In this document: positions 1 through 8,589 of the stretch, piece by piece | Numbering within the stretch: position 1 is the stretch's first letter | Layout: every line of letters starts with the position of its first letter | NCBI RefSeq assembly: GCF_015553625.1 | Contig: NZ_JADNGY010000004.1 | Span: 62,001 to 126,000 of the forward strand | DNA from: Streptococcus australis | GTDB taxonomy: Bacteria; Bacillota; Bacilli; Lactobacillales; Streptococcaceae | Length of the DNA stretch: 64,000 nt | Direction: 5' to 3' | The notes under the pieces: generated by a model | What the model was told of the DNA's origin: nothing | Seen by the model: only the letters and a program-made list of their open reading frames with translations | Database searches by the model: none | Position numbers and translations under genes: made by a program

Positions 1-1745
1 AATTGTTGGATTTGTATCAGGTGGAGAAGCCCAAGATTGACATTCAAACCAGTGGACGACTGCTTGAAATCGGTTTTGAATTTGACTCCATTGATCCTTC
101 TGAAGTTGACCAAGTCATGAGTGCCTTAATCGAGAAGAATGACTATTACATCAGTCAAACAGGGAAGGTCCTTATCTTTGATGAAGAAACCAAGCGTATC
201 AGTCAGACCTTATTGAATCTTCGCGCAAAGAAGACAAAAACAGGTCAGTTGCAGACCAATCGCATTGCAGCTTTCCAGCTCTCCCAGTTATTTGAGACAG
301 CTGACAATGTCCGATTTTCTGAAGAGTTTCGTCATTTGGCTCATGATTTGATTCATCCAGAGCAATTTCCATTAGGTAAGCTGCAAGTAACAGCTAAACT
401 ACGAGATTATCAGGAAGTAGGAGTCCGCTGGCTATCCATGCTCAATCACTACGGCTTTGGGGGAATTTTGGCAGATGATATGGGACTTGGAAAGACACTC
501 CAGACTATTGCCTTTCTCTCGAGTGTTGTGACAGCAGATTCTAAGATTTTGATCTTAGCTCCATCTAGTTTAATCTATAATTGGAAAGAGGAGTTCGAAA
601 AGTTCGCCCCACAAATGAAAGTAGAGGTCATTTATGGCCTTAAAGCAAGTCGCGACGAGATTATTGCAAGCAATCCTCAGGTAGCGATTACCAGTTATGC
701 TTCCTTCCGTCAGGACGTAGAGCAATACGAAAAAAATCAGTACCAATACTTAATCTTGGATGAAGCGCAGGTCATGAAAAATTCCCAAACCAAAATTGCT
801 CAATACTTACGGAAATTCGATGTTCCTCATACTTTTGCTTTGTCGGGAACACCAATAGAAAACCATGTGGAGGAACTCTGGTCGATTTTCCAAATTGTTC
901 TTCCTGGTTTATTTCCCGGTAAAAAAGAATTTAAACAATTGAGTCCAGAGACCATTTCTCACTACGTCAAGCCTTTTATCATGAGACGGAAAAAAAGTGA
1001 AGTCTTGCAGGAACTTCCGGATCTGATAGAGATGACCTATAAGAATGAATTGGCTGACGATCAAAAAACAATCTATTTGGCTCAGTTGAAGCAAATGCAA
1101 GACCGCATTCTAAGCTCTTCTGAAGAGGAACTCAATCGCAGTAAGATGGAAATCTTATCTGGCCTGATGCGTCTTCGTCAAATTTGTGATACGCCATCCC
1201 TCTTTTTAGAGGATTATACTGGGGAAAGCGGGAAGTTGGATAGCCTTCGAGAACTGCTAGAGCAGATCAAAGACGGCAACCAACGTGTCTTGATCTTCTC
1301 ACAATTTAGGGGTATGTTGGATATCATTGAAAAAGAGTTGGATGCTCTGAAGATGACTTCTTTTAAAATCACGGGATCTACGCCAGCTAATGAACGCCAA
1401 GACATGACCAATGCCTTTAATTCCGGTCAAGGAGATGCCTTTCTCATTTCCTTGAAAGCAGGTGGAGTTGGTTTGAATTTGACAGGTGCGGACACGGTTA
1501 TTCTAGTTGACCTATGGTGGAACCCTGCGGTAGAAGATCAAGCCATTGGCCGTGCCCATCGAATGGGACAAGATAAGAATGTTGAGGTCTACCGGATGAT
1601 CACTCGAGGGACCATTGAAGAAAAAATACAAGAGCTCCAGACCAGCAAACGTCATTTAGTTTCTACCATATTAGATGGTACCGAAACGCGCTCTAGTCTT
1701 TCTATTGAAGAAATTCGGGAAATTTTGGGTATTTCGGTGGAATAA
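1..1745 (+). CDS. SNF2-family DEAD/DEAH-box helicase, C-terminal part (5' end outside window)
   Basis: Open from the left edge, so the N-terminus is missing; streptococcal homologues are usually about 1000 residues and roughly the last 580 are here. The Swi2/Snf2 ATPase core is visible: Walker A DDMGLGKT (about residues 158-165 of the visible part), the Walker B box DEAQ (253-256), and a C-terminal helicase lobe with GGVGLNLTGAD and the motif VI-like sequence AIGRAHRMGQ. The family uses ATP to translocate on double-stranded DNA or remodel protein-DNA complexes; its substrate in streptococci is unknown. It is followed after a short gap by a small conserved gene and murC. The TTG at position 3 is an ordinary internal codon. 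Confidence 0.93.
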   Translation, partial: LLDLYQVEKPKIDIQTSGRLLEIGFEFDSIDPSEVDQVMSALIEKNDYYISQTGKVLIFDEETKRISQTLLNLRAKKTKTGQLQTNRIAAFQLSQLFETADNVRFSEEFRHLAHDLIHPEQFPLGKLQVTAKLRDYQEVGVRWLSMLNHYGFGGILADDMGLGKTLQTIAFLSSVVTADSKILILAPSSLIYNWKEEFEKFAPQMKVEVIYGLKASRDEIIASNPQVAITSYASFRQDVEQYEKNQYQYLILDEAQVMKNSQTKIAQYLRKFDVPHTFALSGTPIENHVEELWSIFQIVLPGLFPGKKEFKQLSPETISHYVKPFIMRRKKSEVLQELPDLIEMTYKNELADDQKTIYLAQLKQMQDRILSSSEEELNRSKMEILSGLMRLRQICDTPSLFLEDYTGESGKLDSLRELLEQIKDGNQRVLIFSQFRGMLDIIEKELDALKMTSFKITGSTPANERQDMTNAFNSGQGDAFLISLKAGGVGLNLTGADTVILVDLWWNPAVEDQAIGRAHRMGQDKNVEVYRMITRGTIEEKIQELQTSKRHLVSTILDGTETRSSLSIEEIREILGISVE

Positions 1746-1802
1746 CTTGAAAAATAAAATGAATAGTTTATAATTAATGAAGTGTCGAAAGGAAGAAGAA
1801 GG

Positions 1803-2471
1803 ATGACGGATAAGCATTTCCCACAAGTAGCAGATGATGAAATCATGCTAACTCAAATGCCCCATATGAATTTATATGATGACGGGGACTTCATTAGTAA
1901 TATTCTTGGAGAGTATACAGATAAAAATTATTTAGAATGGGAGCCGATTGCTACTGGAAAGACTGCAGAGCAGCCCTATCAGAAATCCCTTCAAAAGTCT
2001 CTTCAAAAACCATTTGAAGTGCCCAAGTCAAGAAGGCAGCCAATGGCTCCGGATTTCAAGGAACCTGTTGATAAAAAGAGCCCGGCAAATCGCTACGCAG
2101 AAGAGGCGCGTGAAGCAGCGCGAGCTGATTTGAAAAAGAAGCGAACGGCTCCTTATTTAACAGCAGATATTGCCTCTAAACCCAATCGGAAAAAATTCAC
2201 CCCTTCTTTCATACCAAAAGTGAAGCCAACAGCTCCTTTTCAAAAAGAAAATCCAGGTGAATTAATCAAATATGGCGAGCGACTGAAACAAGAGCAATTG
2301 ATTCTTTTAGAGGAGGCAGAGGAACTTCCGGTTCAAGAGTCTCACCAAGAAGAAAAGCCAAAGAAGAATAATTATGATTTCTTGAAAAAGAGTCAAATCT
2401 ATAACAAGGATCATCAAAACATCCAAACGAGACCCATTAAACAAGAACTCGATGTGACCAATCTGGACTAG
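1803..2471 (+). CDS. conserved hypothetical protein between snf2 and murC
   Basis: Protein of 222 residues with no domain I recognise. It is hydrophilic and low in complexity, rich in Lys, Pro, Glu and Gln, with no membrane segment and no signal peptide. The N-terminus ([16 protein letters not shown]) is acidic and the middle is basic and probably disordered. ATG 1803 is preferred over GTG 1782, because the AAAGGAAG ribosome site lies between the two and at the right distance from 1803. It sits 14 bp upstream of murC with its own AGGAGG between, so the two are probably co-transcribed. A gene of similar character occupies this slot in other streptococci; function is unknown. Confidence 0.8.
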   Translation: MTDKHFPQVADDEIMLTQMPHMNLYDDGDFISNILGEYTDKNYLEWEPIATGKTAEQPYQKSLQKSLQKPFEVPKSRRQPMAPDFKEPVDKKSPANRYAEEAREAARADLKKKRTAPYLTADIASKPNRKKFTPSFIPKVKPTAPFQKENPGELIKYGERLKQEQLILLEEAEELPVQESHQEEKPKKNNYDFLKKSQIYNKDHQNIQTRPIKQELDVTNLD

Positions 2472-2485
2472 CAGGAGGAGAAACT

Positions 2486-3820
2486 ATGTCAAAAACATTT
2501 CATTTTATCGGAATAAAAGGAGCAGGTATGAGCGCCTTGGCTCTGATGCTCCATCAGATGGGACACACTGTACAAGGATCTGATGTGGAGAAATACTACT
2601 TTACACAAAGAGGTTTAGAGCAGGCAGGGATTACCATTTTACCATTCAGTGAAGAAAATCTTACCGGTGATCAAATCTTGATCGCAGGGAATGCGTTTAA
2701 ACCTGAAAATAATGTAGAGATTGCTTATGCAGATGCTCAAGGCTACACCTATCAACGCTACCATGAATTCTTGGGTGAATTTATGCGTGATTTTGTCAGC
2801 ATGGGAGTAGCAGGAGCTCACGGGAAAACTTCTACTACAGGGATTTTGTCCCATGTCTTGTCTAATATCACAGATACCAGCTATTTGATTGGTGATGGAA
2901 CTGGCCGTGGTTCCAAAGGTGCTAAGTACTTTGTCTTTGAATCAGACGAGTACGAACGTCACTTTATGCCTTACCACCCAGAGTATTCGATTATCACCAA
3001 TATTGATTTTGACCATCCTGACTACTTTACTGGCCTAGAAGATGTCTTTAATGCCTTCAATGATTATGCCAAACAAATCTCCAAAGCCTTGTTCATCTAT
3101 GGGGAAGATCCTGAGCTTCGTCGGATTACAGCTAATGCCCCAATCTATTACTATGGCTTTGAAGAAGAGGGCAATGATTTTGTAGCCAGTGATCTCTTGC
3201 GTTCTACTACTGGATCAACCTTTACTGTTCACTTCCGTGGAGAAGATTTGGGACAGTTCCAAATCCCATCCTTCGGACGTCACAATATCATGAATGCTAC
3301 AGCGGTCGTTGGTTTGCTTTATATCGCTGGATTCGATCTTGATTTAGTTCGGGAACACTTAAAAACATTTGGCGGGGTCAAACGTCGCTTTACAGAAAAG
3401 ATTGTCAACGATACCGTCATCATCGATGACTTTGCCCACCATCCAACTGAAATTATTGCCACTTTGGATGCAGCCCGTCAAAAATACCCAAGTAAGGAAA
3501 TCGTAGCGGTCTTCCAACCTCATACCTTTACTCGGACGATTGCCCTCTTGGATGAGTTTGCGGATGCCTTGAATCAGGCTGATGCGGTGTACTTGGCACA
3601 GATTTATGGATCAGCCCGTGAAGTGGATCATGGGGATGTCAAAGTTGAAGATCTAGAAGCGAAAATTATTAAGAAATCAGGTGTGATTACAGCTGAAAAC
3701 GTTTCTCCACTTTTGGATCATGACAATGCCGTTTATGTCTTCATGGGAGCAGGAGATATTCAGACCTATGAATATTCATTTGAACGTTTACTTGGGAACT
3801 TGACCAATAACGTTCAATAA
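2486..3820 (+). CDS. murC: UDP-N-acetylmuramate--L-alanine ligase
   Basis: Cytoplasmic Mur ligase (444 aa, normal length) that adds L-Ala to UDP-MurNAc with ATP, the first step of the peptidoglycan stem peptide. The N-terminal Rossmann part begins [15 protein letters not shown], the ATP-binding loop [13 protein letters not shown] is at residues 107-119, the central domain has ESDEYERHF and [10 protein letters not shown], and the C-terminal domain has [10 protein letters not shown]. An AGGAGG site precedes ATG 2486. It is followed 9 bp later by an acetyltransferase gene and appears to share an operon with it. The other ligase recognised here, murE, lies about 44 kb away. Confidence 0.97.
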   Translation: MSKTFHFIGIKGAGMSALALMLHQMGHTVQGSDVEKYYFTQRGLEQAGITILPFSEENLTGDQILIAGNAFKPENNVEIAYADAQGYTYQRYHEFLGEFMRDFVSMGVAGAHGKTSTTGILSHVLSNITDTSYLIGDGTGRGSKGAKYFVFESDEYERHFMPYHPEYSIITNIDFDHPDYFTGLEDVFNAFNDYAKQISKALFIYGEDPELRRITANAPIYYYGFEEEGNDFVASDLLRSTTGSTFTVHFRGEDLGQFQIPSFGRHNIMNATAVVGLLYIAGFDLDLVREHLKTFGGVKRRFTEKIVNDTVIIDDFAHHPTEIIATLDAARQKYPSKEIVAVFQPHTFTRTIALLDEFADALNQADAVYLAQIYGSAREVDHGDVKVEDLEAKIIKKSGVITAENVSPLLDHDNAVYVFMGAGDIQTYEYSFERLLGNLTNNVQ

Positions 3821-3829
3821 GGAGATACC

Positions 3830-4258
3830 ATGCAACCAAGCGTTAGGATTCGGTTTGCTAAAGAAAATGATTGGGATGAGATCGAGCAGATCACGTCCCA
3901 AAATTTTTCTTTTCAAAGAGAGAAGTTGCAAGAACTGAATGGGTTTAGGACCCTGGTCTTAGAATTTGAAGGGCAAGTGATTGGAAGTTGCCTGATTCAG
4001 ATGGAGGATCAGTTCGAGAATCCCTCTTTAAAATTATTGTGGTTGGAAATTCTTCCAGACTTTAGAAAACAAGGCTTTGGTACCTTGTTACTGGCCTCAC
4101 TCAAGTCTCTTGTAGCTCAAGAATCCTTGTTAGAGATTCATGTGACCTGCCAGGAAGAGTTGATTCCGTATTTTGAAATGAATGATTTTCAACTAGAGAT
4201 AGAGGATAAGGAAGAAGGAGTGGAGGGCTATCACCTAATGTGGCACCTATCCCTATAG
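3830..4258 (+). CDS. GNAT-family N-acetyltransferase
   Basis: A 142-residue single-domain GNAT fold protein. The N-terminus VRIRFAKENDWDEIEQI is the usual beta1-alpha1 entry, and the acetyl-CoA pyrophosphate loop is seen as LPDFRKQGFGTLLL (about residues 83-96). Substrate is unknown; members acetylate amines of small molecules or proteins. It lies 9 bp after murC and 12 bp before a second GNAT gene with a similar plan, so the pair may be an old duplication. AGGAGA precedes the ATG. No signal peptide or membrane segment is present. Confidence 0.85.
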   Translation: MQPSVRIRFAKENDWDEIEQITSQNFSFQREKLQELNGFRTLVLEFEGQVIGSCLIQMEDQFENPSLKLLWLEILPDFRKQGFGTLLLASLKSLVAQESLLEIHVTCQEELIPYFEMNDFQLEIEDKEEGVEGYHLMWHLSL

Positions 4259-4270
4259 AAAGGAAGAAAA

Positions 4271-4771
4271 ATGAACATTCGTCGCGCAACGATTGAGGAT
4301 TTAGAAGCCATTTTTGCCATAGAACTGGAAAATTTTAGTCCAGAAGAGGCAATAGATAAGACGGTGCTTGCAAAACATATTGACGTTTTTTCTACTAGCT
4401 TTTTGGTCGCTGAAAAAGATGGCCAGATCCTAGGCTATCTAGAAGGACCCGTTACTCAAAAGCGATATGTCGATGACCGCTCTTTTACAACAGAAGTAAA
4501 GGATGAGTCCTATCTACCAGGTGGTTTTATTACCCTTACGAGTCTTTCGATTTCTCAGTCTGCCCAAGGCTTAGGAGTTGGGAAAGCCCTACTTGAAGCC
4601 ATGAAGAATCTTGCCTTAGAAGAAGGACGGGAAGGGGTTAGTTTGACCTGTCATGATTACTTGATTGGGTATTATGAAAGGAACGGCTTTGTAAACGAAG
4701 GACGCTCGGCCTCTAACTATGCTGGGGAAGTCTGGTACGATTTAGTATGGGAGGTCCCATCAAGTAAGTGA
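4271..4771 (+). CDS. GNAT-family N-acetyltransferase
   Basis: A 166-residue GNAT protein, second of a tandem pair. It starts MNIRRATIEDLEAIFAIE, and has the acetyl-CoA loop SAQGLGVGKALLEAM (about residues 97-111) and a C-terminal YYERNGFVNEG strand. The arrangement resembles arylalkylamine-type GNATs that precede mltG in other streptococci, but the substrate cannot be read from the sequence. The ribosome site GAAAGGAAG lies just before ATG 4271. A weak hairpin follows the gene and overlaps the promoter of mltG. Confidence 0.87.
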   Translation: MNIRRATIEDLEAIFAIELENFSPEEAIDKTVLAKHIDVFSTSFLVAEKDGQILGYLEGPVTQKRYVDDRSFTTEVKDESYLPGGFITLTSLSISQSAQGLGVGKALLEAMKNLALEEGREGVSLTCHDYLIGYYERNGFVNEGRSASNYAGEVWYDLVWEVPSSK

Positions 4772-4772
4772 T

Positions 4773-4815
4773 CAATAGGATTTAAGACCCTCAATCCTCG
4801 TTCCTATTGCTTTTC
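4773..4815 (+). terminator. weak terminator hairpin after the GNAT genes, overlapping the mltG -35
   Basis: CAATAGGA (4773-4780) pairs with TCCTATTG (4802-4809), followed by CTTTTCTATCCCTTTT. The loop is long (21 nt), so efficiency is doubtful. The 3' arm contains the TTG of the proposed mltG -35 box. Confidence 0.45.
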
Positions 4816-4835
4816 TATCCCTTTTAAGATATAAT
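4807..4835 (+). promoter_or_regulatory. sigma-A-type promoter of mltG
   Basis: TTGCTT at 4807-4812 and TATAAT at 4830-4835 with a 17-bp spacer. Transcription would begin near 4842, which leaves the ATG at 4846 almost at the RNA 5' end with no ribosome site and supports the downstream TTG start. Confidence 0.65.
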
Positions 4836-4866
4836 ATTAAGGATTATGACAAGGGGGGTCAAGTAT

Positions 4867-6444
4867 TTGACTGAAAACCAACAAGAGAATGAAAAATTAT
4901 TAAGCTTCAAAGAGCGGATTCTCCGTGATCTTGAAGAAGCCAATAAACAGATTGTACAGGTTGAAAAAGAAGTTGACTTACCTGTTCAAGAAATTTCTAT
5001 TCCAGAGAACCAAGAAGACGAGACGGAAGGGGCGCTTTCTGAGCTTGTGTCGGAAGAGTCCGAAGTTCAGGAAACCGTAGAGATTCCAGAGGAAGTAGAA
5101 AAAGTAGAAGTACCAGAGGTTACAGAGGTTCCTGCAATTCAGGAAGTAGCCGAAGAGAACCAAGAAGAAACACCTCTACCAATCGAAGAGCCAACTCGAG
5201 AATCAGAAAGCTCAAGTCAGCCTGTGGCTGTTTCGAGAAAAGAAACACCTGTATCTAGTGTTTCGCGCAAGGATCGGGATCAACGCGTTCAGAAAAAGAA
5301 AAAGCAGAACACCATTGCGAAGCGGATCGTCTTGACAGTTCTAGGAATTCTTTTTGTCTTAATGGTTGCAACTGGAATTTTTGCAGTGACCTATGTTCAA
5401 TCTAACTTAAACGCTATGGATGCCAAGGCTACAGAGTTTGTAACCGTTGAAATTCCTGCTGGTTCTAGCAATCGTGAAATTGGGACTATTTTGGAGAAAA
5501 AAGGCTTGATTAAGAATGGCCAGTTCTTCAACTATTACACCAAGTTCAAGAATTATGGGAACTTCCAATCCGGTTATTTCAATCTTCAAAAGAGTATGGA
5601 TCTCGATACCATTATTCAAAAATTGCAAGAGCAAGGAACTAAAACTCCGGAACCACCAGTCTTAGGAAAAATTACCATTCCTGAGGGCTACACAATTGAT
5701 CAAATCGCGGAAGTGGTTTCTGTGGATGCGAGCTCCAAATCTGGTGCCAAGACTCCATATACGCAAGAAGAATTCCTAAAAGTCATCCAAGATGATGCCT
5801 TTATTGAAAAGATGGTAGCCAAATATCCTAAGTTACTCGCAACCTTGCCGTCCAAAGAAAGTGGCGTACGCTATCGCTTAGAGGGCTATCTCTTCCCAGC
5901 TACTTACGGTTATGGAAAAGATAGTAAAATGGAAGATCTTGTAGACCAAATGTTAGCTGCAATGGACCAAAATCTTTCAGCCTACTATGACACTATGGAA
6001 GCTAAAAATATTGATGTCAATGAGGCATTGACTCTGGCTTCTTTGATTGAAAAAGAAGGCGCTACAGATAAAGACCGCAAGGATATTGCCAGTGTCTTTT
6101 ATAACCGTTTGAATCAAGATATGCCTCTTCAAAGTAATATTGCCATCTTGTACGCACAAGGTCAATTAGGCAAGAAGACGACTCTTAAAGAAGACGCAAC
6201 GATTGACACCAATATTGATTCACCTTATAATATCTACAAGAATACTGGTTTGATGCCTGGTCCAGTAGATAGTCCTGGGCTATCTGCAATTGAAGCAGCT
6301 GTCAACCCAAGCAAGACAGACTACCTCTACTTTGTCGCAAATGTAGAGACAGGGGAAGTCTATTTTGCGAAAACTTTTGAGGAACACACTAAAAACGTGG
6401 AAGAACACGTGAATAGCAAATTAACAGAAAGCAGCTCAAACTAA
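4867..6444 (+). CDS. mltG: endolytic transglycosylase MltG (YceG family)
   Basis: Membrane-anchored lytic transglycosylase that cuts nascent glycan strands and helps set their length; in streptococci it works with the peripheral elongation machinery. After a long acidic, Glu/Pro/Val-rich cytoplasmic region (about 150 residues) comes a basic stretch and one membrane helix (IVLTVLGILFVLMVATGIF), then a LysM-like part and the YceG domain with LASLIEKEGA (catalytic Glu) and NTGLMPGPVDSPG. TTG 4867 is chosen as start: AAGGGGGG at 4851-4858 is 8 nt away, whereas ATG 4846 lies ahead of that site and nearly at the predicted transcript end. Followed by a strong terminator, so it appears monocistronic. 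Confidence 0.92.
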   Translation: MTENQQENEKLLSFKERILRDLEEANKQIVQVEKEVDLPVQEISIPENQEDETEGALSELVSEESEVQETVEIPEEVEKVEVPEVTEVPAIQEVAEENQEETPLPIEEPTRESESSSQPVAVSRKETPVSSVSRKDRDQRVQKKKKQNTIAKRIVLTVLGILFVLMVATGIFAVTYVQSNLNAMDAKATEFVTVEIPAGSSNREIGTILEKKGLIKNGQFFNYYTKFKNYGNFQSGYFNLQKSMDLDTIIQKLQEQGTKTPEPPVLGKITIPEGYTIDQIAEVVSVDASSKSGAKTPYTQEEFLKVIQDDAFIEKMVAKYPKLLATLPSKESGVRYRLEGYLFPATYGYGKDSKMEDLVDQMLAAMDQNLSAYYDTMEAKNIDVNEALTLASLIEKEGATDKDRKDIASVFYNRLNQDMPLQSNIAILYAQGQLGKKTTLKEDATIDTNIDSPYNIYKNTGLMPGPVDSPGLSAIEAAVNPSKTDYLYFVANVETGEVYFAKTFEEHTKNVEEHVNSKLTESSSN

Positions 6445-6445
6445 G

Positions 6446-6470
6446 GAGGATGTGGCATGCCACACCTTTT
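6446..6470 (+). terminator. intrinsic terminator of mltG
   Basis: Perfect palindrome TGTGGCATGCCACA (6451-6464), flanked by AGGA and CCT, runs straight into a T-tract. It begins a few bases after the mltG stop. Confidence 0.8.
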
Positions 6471-6505
6471 TAGTTCGAAAAAAATAATAGAAAAGAGAAA
6501 TAAAT

Positions 6506-6988
6506 ATGGCAGAAAAAACCTATCCAATGACCCTTGCTGAAAAGCAAAAGTTAGAACTTGAATTAGAAGAATTGAAATTAGTTCGTCGTCCAGAAGTTGT
6601 AGAGCGGATTAAAATTGCTCGTTCATACGGAGACCTTTCAGAAAACAGTGAATACGAAGCAGCTAAAGACGAACAGGCTTTTGTTGAAGGGCAAATCTCC
6701 AGCCTAGAAACAAAGATTCGCTATGCTGAAATTGTAGATAGTGATGCTGTCGCTGTTGATGAAGTAGCGATTGGAAAAACAGTCACTGTGCAAGAAATTG
6801 GTGAAGACGAAGAAGATGTCTACATCATCGTTGGTTCAGCTGGAGCAGATGCTTTTGCTGGTAAGATATCAAATGAAAGTCCAATTGGTCATGCCTTAAT
6901 TGGTAAGAAAACAGGGGATACTGTGACGATTGAAACTCCAGCAGGAAGCTACCAAGTGAAAATCTTGAACGTTGAAAAAACAGAATAA
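6506..6988 (+). CDS. greA: transcription elongation factor GreA
   Basis: Length (160 aa) and pattern are typical: an N-terminal coiled coil ([19 protein letters not shown], then [20 protein letters not shown] with the acidic tip residues that enter the polymerase channel) and a C-terminal FKBP-like domain ending with [14 protein letters not shown]. It stimulates the RNA-cleavage activity of backtracked RNA polymerase. The preceding ribosome site is weak (AAAAGAGAAAT). The stop codon is followed within 3 bp by a copy of the 180-bp dispersed repeat, which provides the terminator. Confidence 0.97.
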   Translation: MAEKTYPMTLAEKQKLELELEELKLVRRPEVVERIKIARSYGDLSENSEYEAAKDEQAFVEGQISSLETKIRYAEIVDSDAVAVDEVAIGKTVTVQEIGEDEEDVYIIVGSAGADAFAGKISNESPIGHALIGKKTGDTVTIETPAGSYQVKILNVEKTE

Positions 6989-6990
6989 AA

Positions 6991-7173
6991 AGAGAGTGGG
7001 ACAGAAATCGGTCATTCGTTAGAATTCGATTTCGTCGTTCCACCTCCGCACAGTTGAGTAGGGCTGTAAAAGCTGATGAAAGCAGCGTAGTAGAGCCCAC
7101 TCAACCACTGCGTCTTGCTCGACAATCCAAAGACAATTGAGAGGCTAGGACTTTTGTCCCAGCCTCTTTTTTT
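6991..7173 (+). repeat. dispersed ~180-bp repeat element, copy 1 (3'-UTR/terminator element)
   Basis: Nearly identical to 47066-47243 and 62443-62621, with about two base differences between copies. It starts AGAGAGTGGGACAGAAATC and ends with the hairpin GAGGCTAGGAC-TTTT-GTCCCAGCCTC (7141-7166) plus a run of T. The ends are imperfect inverted repeats of each other. Internally GTTGAGTAGGGCT can pair with AGCCCACTCAAC. It follows the greA stop by 2 bp and lies in a convergent gap. Confidence 0.9.
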
Positions 7174-7187
7174 ATAGTAATGGAAAA

Positions 7188-7209
7188 GGCCGAGATATTA
7201 TCTCAGCCT
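7188..7209 (-). terminator. bidirectional hairpin at the 3' end of yidC
   Basis: GGCCGAGAT (7188-7196) pairs with ATCTCAGCC (7200-7208) with one A-C mismatch. On the minus strand the stem is followed by TTTTCC, so it suits yidC; on the plus strand the tail is TATTTG. Confidence 0.6.
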
Positions 7210-7220
7210 ATTTGTATGTA

Positions 7221-8159
7221 TTAGTTACGGTTGCGTTGTTTTCCAGCATTTCGTTTTTTGTTTCCGTTAGTTGGAAGGGAACGATGAGCGTTGGCTGGAT
7301 TGGTAGGTGTGATATCCTTTTTAACGCGACGTCCATTGGATGCTGGAGCTTTTGGAGGATTGTTTTTATATTCCTCTGCAACTTGTTTCCGCAATTTTGG
7401 ACGGATGAGGTAGTTGATGACAAATTGTTGAATAATCTGTACGAAACCACCGACTACCCAGTAGAGAGTGACGCCAGCTGGTGCCATCAAAGAGAAGACT
7501 GCAATCATAATTGGGCTTACGAGAGCTGTTTTCTTCATGGTTTCTCTTTGGTTTTCATCTTCGATACCATGGAGAGAAAGCATGCTTTGAATGTAGTAAA
7601 GAACAGCAACAACTAAGGTTAAAGCCAGACTTTTTGAACCGAGATCAATGCCAAGGAAACTGCTCTTGTTGACTCCTGGAGTATATTGAGCTGCAAAATA
7701 AAGAGCTGAGAAGAATGGCATTTGAATCAACAAGGGCAAGCATCCAATACCGCCGAATGGGCTGACGCCGTTTTCTTTTTGGGCATTCATCAATTCAGAG
7801 TTGGCAAGAAGTTTTTCTTCTTGAGTCTCTGCATTTTTGATGCGTTCTTGAATCGGTGCAAAGATCGGTTTGAGGTAGTTCATCTTTTCTGATTGGTAGG
7901 TTGCCTTCCAAGATTGATAAATACCTAGAGGGAAGATGATGATTCGAACGATTACGGTTACTAGGATAATCCCTAAACCAAAGCCAAGTCCAAGATCCGT
8001 CGCAAAGAAATTGATGGCTTCTCCCATTGGTTTTCCAATGAGATTCCAGACGAAACCGGTCGGTTGTTTGGTCGTCTTGTCAATGCTGACACATCCCGTT
8101 AAGAGGAGGAGGGCAGACAAGCTGAGGGCTGCAAGTAGATAACGTTTATATTTTTTCAC
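7221..8159 (-). CDS. yidC: membrane protein insertase YidC/OxaA
   Basis: Lipoprotein-type YidC of 312 residues: signal peptide with lipobox LLTGC (Cys23), then the conserved five-helix insertase core, including MQNE-like cytoplasmic loop sequences (LLANSELMNAQKENGVSPFGGIGCLPLLIQMP), and a basic C-terminal tail (RRVKKDITP to GNKKRNAGKQRNRN) that contacts the ribosome. Inserts proteins alone or with SecYEG. The start is GTG 8159, preceded on the minus strand by AAAGGATAAAAACTC. It faces greA and lies downstream of, and probably is co-transcribed with, the acylphosphatase gene. Streptococci carry two YidC paralogues; which one this is cannot be settled here. Confidence 0.95.
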   Translation of the reverse strand: MKKYKRYLLAALSLSALLLLTGCVSIDKTTKQPTGFVWNLIGKPMGEAINFFATDLGLGFGLGIILVTVIVRIIIFPLGIYQSWKATYQSEKMNYLKPIFAPIQERIKNAETQEEKLLANSELMNAQKENGVSPFGGIGCLPLLIQMPFFSALYFAAQYTPGVNKSSFLGIDLGSKSLALTLVVAVLYYIQSMLSLHGIEDENQRETMKKTALVSPIMIAVFSLMAPAGVTLYWVVGGFVQIIQQFVINYLIRPKLRKQVAEEYKNNPPKAPASNGRRVKKDITPTNPANAHRSLPTNGNKKRNAGKQRNRN

Positions 8160-8237
8160 GAGTTTTTATCCTTTAATTTTAAATAATACCTTTCTATTCT
8201 ACTGTTTTTTTATCAAATTAACAATAGTTCTCTGGAC

Positions 8238-8516
8238 TTAATTTGAAATTTTAAAATCTTTGTAGGGTTCGAAGTTTGCCAGATGGACGTCCAGATAAGA
8301 AACTTTGGAAAAAGGAGTAGGACCTTTTCGTATTTCTTGGATAAATTTGGCCATGAGGGCATTGTCTTCACAGGCGGCAAGGATAGTGACTGTGCCGTCA
8401 TCATTGTTCCAGACCCGACCTGTAATGCCTCCGATTTCTAATGCTAAGCTATAAACTCCCCAGCGAAAGCCAACACCTTGGACCCGACCTTGGGCTGTCA
8501 TTTCAACTTTTTGCAT
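8238..8516 (-). CDS. acyP: acylphosphatase
   Basis: Small enzyme (92 aa) hydrolysing carboxyl-phosphate bonds. The family signature is clear: KVEMTAQGRVQGVGFRWGVYSLA, with the catalytic Arg of GVGFR, and GRVWNNDDGTV with the catalytic Asn. A longer frame extends upstream to 8615, but ATG 8516 has AAGGAG at the right distance and gives the standard length; the extra 33 codons would also overlap the divergent trmH-like promoter. It sits upstream of yidC on the same strand, separated by about 78 bp. Confidence 0.93.
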   Translation of the reverse strand: MQKVEMTAQGRVQGVGFRWGVYSLALEIGGITGRVWNNDDGTVTILAACEDNALMAKFIQEIRKGPTPFSKVSYLDVHLANFEPYKDFKISN

Positions 8517-8574
8517 GCTTGTTCTCCTTGTGATTGAATTCCTACTCAGGACGGAGAAGCTCCTCCTGTGAATG

Positions 8575-8583
8575 TGGTATAAT
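8575..8583 (+). promoter_or_regulatory. extended -10 promoter giving a probably leaderless trmH-like mRNA
   Basis: TGG immediately before TATAAT (8578-8583) forms an extended -10; there is no convincing -35. The usual start point, 6-7 nt downstream, is 8590, which is the A of the ATG. Confidence 0.6.
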
Positions 8584-8589
8584 AGTCTT

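Noticed and set aside
7212..7616. Plus-strand frame of 134 codons inside yidC
   Set aside because: Lies entirely antisense to the conserved yidC core.
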